From assembly GCF_011601275.1 (NCBI RefSeq), contig NZ_JAAOLY010000024.1, positions 1-64,000 on the forward strand: a stretch of DNA of 64,000 bases. Direction: 5' to 3'. Shown here one piece after another: positions 42,491 to 54,301 of the stretch (positions are counted from its first letter, which is position 1; every line of letters begins with the position of its first letter). The notes below the pieces were generated by a model that saw only the letters and a list, made by a program, of their open reading frames with translations, was not told the DNA's origin and did not search any database. The stretch is from Janthinobacterium lividum (GTDB lineage: Bacteria > Pseudomonadota > Gammaproteobacteria > Burkholderiales > Burkholderiaceae_D). Position numbers and translations under genes: made by a program.

Positions 42491-43708
42491 TCAGTGCGCT
42501 CCCAGGCTGCTGGCGGGTGCCGGATGGACGCGCGCAGTGGCCAGGGTCAGCCATGATACCAGCAGGCCGGCCACGGTCAAGAACAGCAGCCAGGGCAGCG
42601 GACCCCATTCGGACAGGCTGGCCGCCAGCGGCGTGGCCAGGGACGACAAGCTCATCTGGATGGCGCCCAGCAGGGCGGCCGTGAAACCGAGCGCTTTGCG
42701 TTGCGAGCCCATGGCCATGGCCATCAGCGCCGCTTCCGCGATGCCCAGGCCGAACAGGGCCACGAACATGCCCGGCACGACGGCGGCGATGCCCGCTCCC
42801 GCCCACGCACCGAGCAGGGCCAGTGCCGCGCCGCCCAGCATGGCCACACTGCCCGCCACGCTCAAGCGCGCCACGCCATGCTGTTCCACCATCCGGCCGC
42901 TGGCCATGGCACCCAGCAGCACGGCCACGCCCGTGGCGCCGAAGACCAGGCCGAAACTGCTGGCGGACAAGCCGAAATCGCGCTGGTACACGAGCGACGC
43001 CCCGCCGATATACGCAAACAGGAAAAAGAAAGTGGCGGACAGGGCCAGCGCGGGCAGCAGGAAGGCGCGGTCCAGTGCGATGCGCGCATAGGTGCGGTGC
43101 ATGCCCTGCGGCGAGACGCGGCGGGCGCGGGGCAGCGTTTCCGGCAGGAAAAGCGCGCTATTGAGCAGAGTGAACATACCCAGCGCGGCCAGGGCCAGCA
43201 TCACGGCGCGCCAGCCGTAGTGAGCATCGAGCATGCCGCCCACGGCCGGCGCCAGCACGGGCGCCAGGCCCACGATGGTCATCAGGAGGGCAAACAGCTG
43301 CGCCGCTTTGACCCCATCGGCCACGTCGCGCACCATGCTCATCACCACGACCAGGGTCAGCGCCGCACCCAGGCCCTGCAAGGTACGCGCCAGCAGCAGG
43401 GTGCTCAACTGATCCGCCTGCGACGCCCACACGGCGGCCACGATGTAGACGGCGATGCCGGCTAGTAGCGGACGGCGCCGGCCCAGCATGTCGGTGAGCG
43501 GCCCGCACAGCAGTTGTCCGCCACCCAGGGCCAGCAGGAAGACGGTCAGGCTCAGCTGCACGTTCGCATACGAGGTGTGCAGCTCGCGCGCCATGGCCGG
43601 CATCGAGGCCAGGTACATGTCGATGCCGGCCGGGCCGAGCACGGCCACGAGGGCCAGGGAGGCCGCCAGCCCGAGACTGGCGGCGGGGATTGTGGTTTGT
43701 TGCTGCAT
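42491..43708 (-). CDS. MFS multidrug efflux transporter, Bcr/CflA family
   Basis: Twelve-helix proton antiporter of 405 residues. Marks: PAGIDMYLASMPAMARELHT in TM1, motif A GPLTDMLGRRRPLL, RTLQGLGAALTLVVVMSMVRD in TM4 and motif C GLAPVLAPAVGGML in TM5, all typical of the DHA1 Bcr/CflA group. It probably exports drugs or metabolites such as amino acids. The start has a GGAAG site. A -10 box TACAAT (43763-43768 on this strand) and an operator-like palindrome (43777-43788) lie upstream; the TetR gene follows in the same transcript. Confidence 0.93.
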   Translation of the reverse strand: MQQQTTIPAASLGLAASLALVAVLGPAGIDMYLASMPAMARELHTSYANVQLSLTVFLLALGGGQLLCGPLTDMLGRRRPLLAGIAVYIVAAVWASQADQLSTLLLARTLQGLGAALTLVVVMSMVRDVADGVKAAQLFALLMTIVGLAPVLAPAVGGMLDAHYGWRAVMLALAALGMFTLLNSALFLPETLPRARRVSPQGMHRTYARIALDRAFLLPALALSATFFFLFAYIGGASLVYQRDFGLSASSFGLVFGATGVAVLLGAMASGRMVEQHGVARLSVAGSVAMLGGAALALLGAWAGAGIAAVVPGMFVALFGLGIAEAALMAMAMGSQRKALGFTAALLGAIQMSLSSLATPLAASLSEWGPLPWLLFLTVAGLLVSWLTLATARVHPAPASSLGAH

Positions 43709-43762
43709 TGCGCTTCCTTCATATCGTGAAAAAACGGGGCATGGACGCCGCCTTGTTTTTTA

Positions 43763-43788
43763 TTGTACACTTACTGCCTACCGGTAGG
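43763..43788 (-). promoter_or_regulatory. promoter and TetR operator of the MFS-TetR operon
   Basis: Perfect 12-bp palindrome CCTACCGGTAGG at 43777-43788, with a further GTAG partial repeat beside it, of the form seen in operators of AcrR-like TetR repressors. A TACAAT -10 box (read on the minus strand) lies 8 bp downstream, so the palindrome covers the -35 zone and binding would block RNA polymerase. Assignment to the neighbouring TetR protein is inference. Confidence 0.7.
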
Positions 43789-43853
43789 TAGCTTGTTCAA
43801 TGAATGAAAAGGACGGGAACGATGAAGAAAGAAACGATGACGGAAGGGCTGGC

Positions 43854-44012
43854 ATGACGGAAGTGGGAATCTCGCTCAGCGGCGTGGCTGTCGCGCTGCT
43901 GTTCGCCGCCTGGAGTTCGCACCGCGCCCGCTGCGAGCGGCGCGATGTCGTGTGTCTGACGGTACTGGGCACCGTGCTGGGCTTGCCGGGTGCGGTCTTG
44001 CTGGCGTTGTAG
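43854..44012 (+). CDS. possible very small membrane protein
   Basis: A frame of 52 residues from the ATG at 43854 (an ATG at 43800 would add 18 polar, Asp/Glu-rich residues). It encodes MTEVGISLSGVAVALLFAAW, a charged turn SSHRARCERRD and a second hydrophobic stretch VVCLTVLGTVLGLPGAVLLAL. AAGGGC precedes the internal start. Two helices and lack of overlap with another gene make it plausible, but no family is recognised and the stop lies inside the REP-like repeat that follows. It could be a chance frame. Confidence 0.35.
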   Translation: MTEVGISLSGVAVALLFAAWSSHRARCERRDVVCLTVLGTVLGLPGAVLLAL

Positions 44013-44095
44013 GTCGGATTAGCGGAGCGTAATCCGACATCACCATACGCCAACCATGTTGTCGGATTACGCGCTCACGCGCTAATCCGACCTAC
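44009..44095. repeat. REP-like double palindrome
   Basis: Two adjacent hairpins built from the same word: GTCGGATTAGCG..CGTAATCCGAC (44013-44038) and GTCGGATTACGCG..CGCTAATCCGAC (44061-44091), enclosed by GTAGG (44009) and CCTAC (44095), so the whole is also an inverted repeat. This GTCGGATTA/TAATCCGAC word is a widely spread extragenic palindrome in proteobacteria. Its place between a small frame and the gcvP terminator is typical. Confidence 0.85.
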
Positions 44096-44110
44096 TGCCT
44101 TGCGGGCATG

Positions 44111-44138
44111 AAAAAAGGCAGGCCACGTGGCCTGCCTT
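44111..44138 (-). terminator. rho-independent terminator of the gcv operon
   Basis: Perfect palindrome GGCAGGCCAC/GTGGCCTGCC (44117-44136) extended by AA/TT pairs, followed on the minus strand by six T. It lies 40 bp after the gcvP stop. Confidence 0.9.
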
Positions 44139-44177
44139 CTTGTCCTCGGCATGCCCGCGTGAGCGGGCGCCTGGCGT

Positions 44178-47078
<2,901 letters not shown>

Positions 47079-47196
47079 GATATAGAGGCCAAAAAAGACT
47101 GAAAAACCGGGATGCGGCGCGCGGGCGCGGCGCCGGGGCATAGCTACAAAATTAAATGCAAACGGGCCGCAAACGCGGCCCGTGAGTCAAACGCGA

Positions 47197-47577
47197 TTAC
47201 GCGCTGGTGGTGGCGCCATAGGCGGCAGCGTCGAGCAAGCCGTCCAGAGCCGACACGTCGGCTGGCTTGATCTTGAACAGCCAGTTGGCGTAGGCGTCGG
47301 CGTTGATCGATTCAGGCGAGTTGACGACGTCGTCGTTGACGGCCACGACTTCGCCCGACAGCGGCGCATAGATGTCGCTTGCTGCCTTGACCGATTCCAC
47401 CACGGCGGCGTCGTCGCCGGCGGTGAAGGTGGTGCCGACGTCAGGCAGTTCGACGAAGACGATGTCGCCCAGTGCATCCTGCGCGTATTCGGTGATGCCG
47501 ACGGTGATCGTGCCGTCGGCTTCCAGGCGTACCCATTCGTGGGAAGCGGTGTACTTCAGGTCAGCAGGAATGTTCAT
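47197..47577 (-). CDS. gcvH: glycine cleavage system H-protein
   Basis: Lipoyl carrier of 126 residues that shuttles the aminomethyl group from GcvP to GcvT. The lipoylated lysine is Lys64 in VVESVKAASDIYAP; YTASHEWVRLEADGT and GDIVFVELPDVG are the usual N-terminal marks, and length is standard. Middle gene of the operon, 73 bp after gcvT and 118 bp before gcvP; the latter gap is unusually long but shows no terminator. Confidence 0.97.
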   Translation of the reverse strand: MNIPADLKYTASHEWVRLEADGTITVGITEYAQDALGDIVFVELPDVGTTFTAGDDAAVVESVKAASDIYAPLSGEVVAVNDDVVNSPESINADAYANWLFKIKPADVSALDGLLDAAAYGATTSA

Positions 47578-47650
47578 GTGTGGCTCCAGATGGTAAGTGT
47601 TCGTTATTGATTATGATTGTTCGGTCTTGCGGGCGGCTCTATAAATACGC

Positions 47651-48772
47651 TTACGCAGCCAGGATTTTACCGTTACGCACGAAAGGCAGCTTGACAACAG
47701 AAGCGGCCAATTGCTTGCCGCGGATTTCCACGTGCACGGTGTCGCCCACGTTCACACCGTTCGGCACGCGCGCCAGGGCAATCGCTTCCTGCATCGTCGG
47801 GCTGAAGGTGCCGCTCGTGATTTCGCCCGTGGCGTCGCTGCCGGCGATGATCACTTTCTGGTGGGCGCGCAGCACGCCGCCTTTTTCACGCAGGATCAGG
47901 CCGACGAATTGCGCGTTCTGGCCTTTGGCCAGCAGGGCGGCCTTGCCGATGAAGTCGCGCTCGCTGACCAGGTCGATGGTCCATGCCAGGCCCGCGTCGA
48001 GCGGGTTGACGGTTTCGTCCATGTCCTGGCCGTACAGATTCATGCCCGCTTCCAGGCGCAGGGTGTCGCGCGCACCGAGGCCGGCCGGCTTGACGCCAGC
48101 GGCGATCAATGCGTTCCACAGCGCTTCCACCTGGGTCGCGGCCACGCCGATTTCAAAACCGTCTTCGCCCGTGTAGCCGGTACGCGCCAGCATCACTTCG
48201 CCAAACGCCGTGTCCTTGACGATGACGACGTTGAACGGTTTGATGGCTTCGGACGCGGCTTGCGTTTCCGGCAGCACTTGCCACACCTTGGCGCGCGCGT
48301 TCGGGCCTTGCACGGCCACCAGGGCCATGGTGTCATTGCCGTCGCGGCGCTGGGTGATCGTCAGGCCGCTGTTGGTGGCGGTGTTTTGCTGCTGCATCCA
48401 GGCCACGTCTTTTTCAGCCGTGCCCGCGTTGACGACGAGGCGGAACCAGTTTTCATTGAAGAAGTAGACGATCAGGTCATCGATGACGGTGCCCTCAGGA
48501 TTCAGCATGCACGAGTACAGGGCCTTGCCCGACACTTGCAGCTTGTCGACGTTATTGGCCAGCAAGCCGCGCAGGAAGGCGCGCACGTTCGGGCCTTCGA
48601 TATCGACCACGCACATGTGGGACACGTCGAACATGCCGGCGTCGCCGCGCACGGCGTTGTGTTCTTCGATTTGCGAGCCGTAGTTGACAGGCATGTCCCA
48701 GCCGCCGAAATCGACCATGCGGGCGCCGAGGGCACGGTGGGCGTTGTTGAGTGGGGTCGCTTTGAGCGTCAT
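47651..48772 (-). CDS. gcvT: glycine cleavage system T-protein (aminomethyltransferase)
   Basis: Tetrahydrofolate-dependent aminomethyltransferase of 373 residues that releases ammonia and forms 5,10-methylene-THF. Starts MTLKATPLNNAHRALGARMV after GAGGAATCC; the motifs DFGGWDMPVNYG, DVSHMCVVDIEGP, RTGYTGEDGFEI and LRLEAGMNLYGQDMDE are characteristic. First gene of the operon and directly behind the tandem glycine riboswitch, so the pathway is switched on when glycine is in excess. Confidence 0.97.
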   Translation of the reverse strand: MTLKATPLNNAHRALGARMVDFGGWDMPVNYGSQIEEHNAVRGDAGMFDVSHMCVVDIEGPNVRAFLRGLLANNVDKLQVSGKALYSCMLNPEGTVIDDLIVYFFNENWFRLVVNAGTAEKDVAWMQQQNTATNSGLTITQRRDGNDTMALVAVQGPNARAKVWQVLPETQAASEAIKPFNVVIVKDTAFGEVMLARTGYTGEDGFEIGVAATQVEALWNALIAAGVKPAGLGARDTLRLEAGMNLYGQDMDETVNPLDAGLAWTIDLVSERDFIGKAALLAKGQNAQFVGLILREKGGVLRAHQKVIIAGSDATGEITSGTFSPTMQEAIALARVPNGVNVGDTVHVEIRGKQLAASVVKLPFVRNGKILAA

Positions 48773-48856
48773 GGATTCCTCGGGACGAAGGTAAATGGGG
48801 AAGTTAACAGAACACACGGAGCCAAACACGGCTTTCCGGCGTGAACACTGACCCCC

Positions 48857-49058
48857 CTGTCCTTTGTACCTGAGAGATTACGAGGGCTTGCCCCGTGCGC
48901 CCCTTCGGTGGGCCGCCGGCAATAGCCGCGGCCGCTCTCCAGAGTTGAGCTGTAGTGTCGCCAAAGCAACAACTTCAGTCCGCCTAATCGGTCCTTTTGC
49001 CTGAGAGTTTTTGGGTAGTGCCCCTTCGGCGGCAACGCTGGGTTGCCCTCTCCCGATC
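48857..49058 (-). promoter_or_regulatory. tandem glycine riboswitch controlling gcvTHP
   Basis: Two glycine aptamers in a row on the minus strand. The first (about 49056-48988) runs from CGGGAGAGGG to CTCTCAGGCAAAAGGACCG; the second (about 48951-48857) from CTCTGGAGAGCGG to CTCTCAGGTACAAAGGACAG; about 36 nt link them. Each has the conserved GGAGAG 5' strand, the CCGAAGGGGC loop and the CTCTCAGG...AAAGGAC 3' strand. About 85 nt of expression platform lie before the gcvT start; no strong terminator is visible there, so control may act on translation or on an unseen stem. Confidence 0.96.
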
Positions 49059-49234
49059 AAGTGGGAGGAATATATGCCAGCAGGGTGTTTCTGTCAATCT
49101 GAAAAGACGTTGCCAAATTGCAGCAAAAGCCCCGGTTTGCGGGGCTGGGAGGGGCGCTGGCCCGGCGCAAAAGGGCGCCCGGCCGCGCGGGAATGCGCTA
49201 TGATGAAATCCTGGCTTTCTTGCGGGTGCCTGCC

Positions 49235-49807
49235 ATGAACACTACACAAAGCGAGACGCAAAACAACACCGAGCAGCACGGTTACTTTACCCTCTCGGGC
49301 GACGTCAACAGCGATATGGTGCGGCGCGTCTTCAACGCCGTGGCCGACATCACGGAAGACAAGCTCACCACCGCGCACATCTTGATACAGTCCAACGGCG
49401 GCTATGTCAGCGATGGCATCTGTTTGTACAACTTCCTCAGCAAGTTGCCGCTCGACATCATCACCTATAACGCGGGCGCCGTGGCGTCCATCGCCGTCAC
49501 CCTGTTCCTGGCGGGGCGGCGCCGCCACGCCAGCGACACGGCCCGCTTCATGGTGCACAAGTCGCATGCGACAGCGTCGCCCGGTTCGCGCCCCGATGCG
49601 CTCAGCATCATCGTCGAGGGCTTGCGCGCCGACGACATGCGCACGGAGCGCATTCTGCGCGGCCACGTCAGCCTGACGGAAGAGCAGTGGCAGGTGCACG
49701 CGTATTCCGACCTGCACCTGACGGCCGACCAGGCGCTGGACGTGGGCCTGATCGAATCGATCCGCGACTTTGCGCCGCCCAAGGGCAAGCGCCTGACGAA
49801 TATCTGA
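49235..49807 (+). CDS. ClpP-like serine protease
   Basis: Protein of 190 residues with the ClpP/crotonase fold. Nucleophile Ser85 in GAVASIAVTLFLAG and His108 in FMVHKSH correspond to the GxxASM and HQP motifs of ClpP; IQSNGGYVSDGICLYNFL matches the SPGG loop. Divergence from true ClpP (ASIAV instead of ASMGA, no typical N-terminal axial loop) and the lack of clpX next to it indicate a stand-alone branch. Its substrates and partner ATPase are unknown. The ATG at 49235 is preferred because upstream frame starts lie close to the gcv promoter and riboswitch region. It is divergent from the gcv operon. Confidence 0.85.
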   Translation: MNTTQSETQNNTEQHGYFTLSGDVNSDMVRRVFNAVADITEDKLTTAHILIQSNGGYVSDGICLYNFLSKLPLDIITYNAGAVASIAVTLFLAGRRRHASDTARFMVHKSHATASPGSRPDALSIIVEGLRADDMRTERILRGHVSLTEEQWQVHAYSDLHLTADQALDVGLIESIRDFAPPKGKRLTNI

Positions 49808-49954
49808 CGCCCCTCCTGCGCTGGCCAGGCCGATGGTTTTGCGTAGAAATTTTGTAATGGAATGTAATTCTTCGCTGCAGCACAGCAAAAGCCGCGCGGA
49901 ACAGGGCAGAGTCGTGGCATAGTGCACGCTGATCATGAAATAAGCGCATGCACG

Positions 49955-50590
49955 ATGAATTGGTGGAATGGGATTTCTTTTGCGGCCGACATGTCCGTGA
50001 TGGGGCCGGCTGGCGTGGCGATTGCCCTGTGGCTGCTCGTGTCGCGCCAGTGGCGTTTGGTGCTCAGCTGGAGCCTATGGTACGGCGGCGGCCTGGCGCT
50101 CGTGGTGCTGTCGAAGCTGGCCTTCATGAGCTGGGGCGTGGGCAGCAGCACGCTCGATTTTACGGGTTTCAGCGGCCACGCCATGCGCGCCGGCGCCGTG
50201 TTTCCCGTGCTGATGTACGTGCTGTTGCAGCGGGCCGAACCGCGCTGGCGCCATGCCGGCGTGCTCGTCGGCGTAGCCTTTGCCGTGCTGGTGGCCATTT
50301 CCCGCGTGGTCGTGCATGCGCATAGCGTGTCGGAAGCCGTCAGCGGCTGCGTGCTGGGCCTGGCTCTGGCGCTGGGCTTCATGTGGAATGCCCGTGGCGC
50401 CGTCAATTTCGCCGTCAGCCATGCGCTGGCCCTGGCCAGCCTCGTGCTGATGGTCGTGCTCAGCTTCAAGGCCGAACCCATGCCGACCGAGCAGTGGCTG
50501 CAAAAACTGGCCATGGTGCTGTCCGGCCATGAGCGCGTTTTTTCTCGTGCAGACTGGAAACTGGCGCAGGATGGCCGTCCTGCCCGGTGA
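49955..50590 (+). CDS. PAP2 family membrane phosphatase
   Basis: Membrane protein of 211 residues with about five hydrophobic helices. PAP2 motifs are present in altered form: GFSGHAMRAG (SGH) and SRVVVHAHSVSEAVSG, where the usual SRxxxxxHxxxD has Glu in place of the final Asp; the first KxxxxxxRP motif is weak. Relatives remove phosphate from lipids such as phosphatidate or undecaprenyl pyrophosphate. The start at 49955 is chosen from the family N-terminus; a GTG at 49922 is open too. It stands between the ClpP-like gene and smc on the same strand. Confidence 0.8.
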   Translation: MNWWNGISFAADMSVMGPAGVAIALWLLVSRQWRLVLSWSLWYGGGLALVVLSKLAFMSWGVGSSTLDFTGFSGHAMRAGAVFPVLMYVLLQRAEPRWRHAGVLVGVAFAVLVAISRVVVHAHSVSEAVSGCVLGLALALGFMWNARGAVNFAVSHALALASLVLMVVLSFKAEPMPTEQWLQKLAMVLSGHERVFSRADWKLAQDGRPAR

Positions 50591-50773
50591 TCTGCTGACA
50601 ACTGGCGCTTGGCGCTACGGTTTTTTGGCCAGAAAAGCATCAGGAAATGGTATGATGAACCACTTTTTTGCGTTGAATGGCCAGACAGCCATCACGATGC
50701 TGCATCTGAACTGAATATGAACCGGGTTCACCCATAATATAACCGCCAGCATAGGCCAGGAACTCTAAAACAC

Positions 50774-53700
50774 GTGCGTCTCTCTTCCATCAAGTTGTCG
50801 GGATTTAAGTCTTTCGTCGATCCCACCAATTTCCAGGTGCCAGGTCAGCTTGTGGGCGTGGTCGGGCCGAATGGCTGCGGCAAGTCGAACATCATCGACG
50901 CCGTGCGCTGGGTGCTGGGCGAATCGAAAGCGTCGGAATTGCGCGGCGAATCGATGCAGGACGTCATTTTCAACGGTTCCACCCACCGCAAGCCCGCCGG
51001 GCGCGCTTCCGTGGAACTGGTGTTCGACAATAACGATGGCAAGGCGTCCGGCCAGTGGGGCCAGTACGCCGAGATCGCCGTCAAGCGCACTCTGACGCGC
51101 GACGGCACGTCCACCTATTACATCAATGGCCAGCCCGTGCGCCGGCGCGACATCCAGGATATCTTCCTCGGCACGGGACTCGGTCCGCGCGCCTACGCCA
51201 TCATCGGGCAGGGCATGATTTCGCGCATCATCGAATCGCGCCCGGAAGAATTGCGCGTCTTCCTCGAGGAAGCTGCCGGCGTATCGAAATACAAGGAACG
51301 CCGCCGCGAAACGGAAAACCGCCTGCAGGATACGCGCGAGAATTTGCTGCGCGTGGAAGACATCTTGCGCGAACTCAATGCCAACCTGGAAAAGCTGGAA
51401 GCACAGGCGGCCGTGGCCACCCGTTTCCACGCCTTGCAGGCGGACCAGGAAGAAAAGCAGAAGCTGTTGTGGCTGCTGCGCAAGAATGAGGCGCAAAACG
51501 AGCAGACACGCTATTTCCGCGAAGTGGAACAGGCGCAGACGGACCTGGAAGAGCAGACGGCCAAGCTGCGCAATGTGGAACTGACTCTTGAGCAGATGCG
51601 CCAGGCGCACTTTGCCGTGGGCGACCGCCTGCATACGGCGCAAGGCCATCTGTACCAGACGAATGCGGAAATCGGCAGCCTGGAAGCGCAGATCAAGTTC
51701 GTCATCGAATCGCGCGCCCGCCTGCAGGCGCAGCTGACCACCTTGACGGCCCAGCGCGACCAGTGGAACAGCCAGGGCGCCGAATATCAGGAGCAGATCG
51801 AAGAGGCGGAATTCCACCTCGAGGAACTGGCCGCCAAGGTGGAACAGTCGCAAATGATGGCCGAGCAGAAGGGCGAGCAATTGCCCGAGCTGGACGCCGC
51901 CTGGCGCGCCGCGCAAAACAAGAGCACGGAATCGCGCGCACGGATCATGCAGGCCCAGCAGCAGCTGGAACTGGAATCGGCGCACCAGCGCAACGCCTCG
52001 AACATCCTGGCCAGCTTGCTCACGCGCCGCGAGCGCCTGCAGCAGGAAAAGAACAGCCTCAGCCTGCCCGACAGCAGCCACCTGGAAAACCTGAAACTGC
52101 AGCTGGAAGAAAAGCAGCAAACCCTGGAAGAACAGGGCTTTTACCTGGAAGAGGCGCTGGAGCAGCAGCCGAAGCTGGAGCAGGAACGGGCCGAAGCACA
52201 GGCGCAAGTCAATGCCGAGACGGCCGCCAACGCCCAGCTGGAAGCGCGTCTTTCCGCTTTGAAACAGTTGCAGGAACGGGTGCAGACGCAGGGCAAGGTC
52301 CAGCCGTGGCTGAAAAAGCACGAGCTCGACACCTTGCCGCGACTGTGGCAAAAGCTGCAGATTGAAGCGGGCTGGGAAGCGGCCATGGAATCGATCCTGC
52401 GCGAGCGTACGTCGGCTTTGCAACTGTCGAACATCGACTGGGCCAAGGCCTTCTTTGCCGATGCGCCACCGGCCAAGCTGGCCCTGTATGCGCCGTCGAC
52501 CGTGGCGCCGCTGACGCAACCGGAAGTGCCGGGCCTGAAGCCTTTCCTGAACTTGCTCAAACTGAACGATCCGGGCTTGCGCGGCTTGCTGCAGGATTGG
52601 CTGTATAACGCCTACGCCGTGGAAGACGCGGCCGAAGCGCTGGCCGAACGTAGTAAATTGCCGCCGGGCGGCTATTTCGTCACGCGCGTCGGCCACGTGG
52701 TCACGGCCACCAGCGTGCGCTTCTATGCGGCCGATTCGGAGCAGGAAGGCATGCTGGGCCGCCAGCAGGAAATCGAGAATATCGGCAAGCAGTTGCGCGC
52801 GCAGCAATTGCTGGCCGAAGAGGCGCGCGCCCGTTCCGTGCGGGCCGACGCGGCCGTCGCCACCTTGACGCGTAACCTGTCCGACTTGCGCCTGCGCATA
52901 CAGCAGCTCACGTCGTCCGTGCACACCTTGCAGCTGGACGTGGTGAAACTGTCGGAAGTGGAAGCGCGCTTCAACCAGCGCAGCACGCAGATCGGCGCCG
53001 ACCTGGCGGAAATCGCCGCACAGGAAGCGGAGCAGCAGCAGATCAAGGCTGAATCGGAAGAGAAATTCGAACAGTTGGACATGGAACTGGGCAACTTGCA
53101 GGAAGCGCACGAAGACGGCCATACGGACTTCCTGCAGAAAGAGCAGCGCCTGGCCGAAGCGCGCGAAGCTTTGCGCGATCTGGAGCGGGCTGCCAAGGAT
53201 ACGGAATACGCGGAAAAAGCCCACCGCGCGAAGATCGAGGAATTGCGCCGCAACATCGCTACGGCCAGTACGCAGGCCCAGCAAGTGACGGCCAGCCTGC
53301 AGGCGGGCGAACTGGAACTGGCCAACCTGGAAAGCGGCGCGGCCGCCGACGGCTTGCAGGACTTGCTCGAGCGCCGCACGACGCAGGAGCGGGCGCTGGC
53401 GGACGCGCGCCACGAACTGGATCAAATTACGCAGCAGCTGCGCCTGTCCGAAGATGCGCGCACGCAATCGGAACGCAGCTTGCAGCCGCAGCGCGACAAG
53501 ATCATGGAAATGCAGCTCAAGGAACAGGCCGCGCGTCTGAACCAGGAGCAATTCGCCCAGCAATTGCTGGAATCGGGCGCCGATGAAGCTGTCTTGAGCG
53601 AAAAGCTGCACCCGGACATGCGTCCATCGTATCTGCAGGGCGAAGTGACGCGCCTGACCAACGCCATCACGGGCCTGGGCGCCGTCAACCTGGCCGCGCT

Positions 53701-54301
53701 GGACGAGCTGGCGCAGGCGTCCGAGCGCAAGAATTTCCTCGATGCCCAGAATGCCGACCTGACGGAAGCGATCAATACCCTGGAAGACGCGATCCACAAG
53801 ATTGACAAGGAAACGCGCGACTTGCTGCAAGACACGTTCGACAAGGTCAACCACCACTTTTCCGAGCTGTTCCCGATTCTGTTCGGCGGAGGGCAGGCCA
53901 AGCTGACCATGACGGGCGACGAGATTCTCGATTCCGGTGTACAAGTCATGGCGCAGCCTCCCGGCAAGAAAAATGCCACCATCCACCTGTTATCGGGTGG
54001 AGAGAAGGCGCTGACCGCGACCGCATTGGTGTTTTCCATGTTCCGCCTGAATCCGGCGCCGTTCTGCCTGCTCGACGAAGTCGATGCACCGCTGGACGAT
54101 TCGAACACGGAACGCTTCTGCCGCATGGTCAAGCGCATGTCCGACCAGACCCAATTCCTTTTCATTTCGCATAACAAGATTGCGATGGAAATGGCCCATC
54201 AATTGATCGGTGTGACGATGCAGGAGCAGGGCGTATCGCGCATCGTGGCGGTGGACATGGAGTCCGCCGCAAATTTTGCAACCGAGGCACAAGCAGCATG
54301 A
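50774..54301 (+). CDS. smc: chromosome segregation protein SMC
   Basis: Condensin ATPase of 1175 residues, starting at a GTG (MRLSSIKLSGFKSFVDPT). N-terminal head with Walker A GPNGCGKS (about 34-41), first long coiled coil, hinge at about 505-660, second coiled coil and C-terminal head with the ABC signature LSGGEKALTA (about 1075) and Walker B CLLDEVDAPLDD (about 1098). With ScpA and ScpB (not in this window) it loads near ori and aligns chromosome arms. The zipA gene starts inside its stop codon (ATGA), so the two are translationally coupled. Confidence 0.97.
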   Translation: MRLSSIKLSGFKSFVDPTNFQVPGQLVGVVGPNGCGKSNIIDAVRWVLGESKASELRGESMQDVIFNGSTHRKPAGRASVELVFDNNDGKASGQWGQYAEIAVKRTLTRDGTSTYYINGQPVRRRDIQDIFLGTGLGPRAYAIIGQGMISRIIESRPEELRVFLEEAAGVSKYKERRRETENRLQDTRENLLRVEDILRELNANLEKLEAQAAVATRFHALQADQEEKQKLLWLLRKNEAQNEQTRYFREVEQAQTDLEEQTAKLRNVELTLEQMRQAHFAVGDRLHTAQGHLYQTNAEIGSLEAQIKFVIESRARLQAQLTTLTAQRDQWNSQGAEYQEQIEEAEFHLEELAAKVEQSQMMAEQKGEQLPELDAAWRAAQNKSTESRARIMQAQQQLELESAHQRNASNILASLLTRRERLQQEKNSLSLPDSSHLENLKLQLEEKQQTLEEQGFYLEEALEQQPKLEQERAEAQAQVNAETAANAQLEARLSALKQLQERVQTQGKVQPWLKKHELDTLPRLWQKLQIEAGWEAAMESILRERTSALQLSNIDWAKAFFADAPPAKLALYAPSTVAPLTQPEVPGLKPFLNLLKLNDPGLRGLLQDWLYNAYAVEDAAEALAERSKLPPGGYFVTRVGHVVTATSVRFYAADSEQEGMLGRQQEIENIGKQLRAQQLLAEEARARSVRADAAVATLTRNLSDLRLRIQQLTSSVHTLQLDVVKLSEVEARFNQRSTQIGADLAEIAAQEAEQQQIKAESEEKFEQLDMELGNLQEAHEDGHTDFLQKEQRLAEAREALRDLERAAKDTEYAEKAHRAKIEELRRNIATASTQAQQVTASLQAGELELANLESGAAADGLQDLLERRTTQERALADARHELDQITQQLRLSEDARTQSERSLQPQRDKIMEMQLKEQAARLNQEQFAQQLLESGADEAVLSEKLHPDMRPSYLQGEVTRLTNAITGLGAVNLAALDELAQASERKNFLDAQNADLTEAINTLEDAIHKIDKETRDLLQDTFDKVNHHFSELFPILFGGGQAKLTMTGDEILDSGVQVMAQPPGKKNATIHLLSGGEKALTATALVFSMFRLNPAPFCLLDEVDAPLDDSNTERFCRMVKRMSDQTQFLFISHNKIAMEMAHQLIGVTMQEQGVSRIVAVDMESAANFATEAQAA

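Noticed and set aside
50765..53986. Open frame of over 1000 codons on the minus strand opposite smc
   Set aside because: It is an antisense shadow of a GC-rich coding sequence. The smc reading has every SMC motif, whereas the antisense product is a low-complexity Gln/Leu/Phe/Arg-rich string with no domain.
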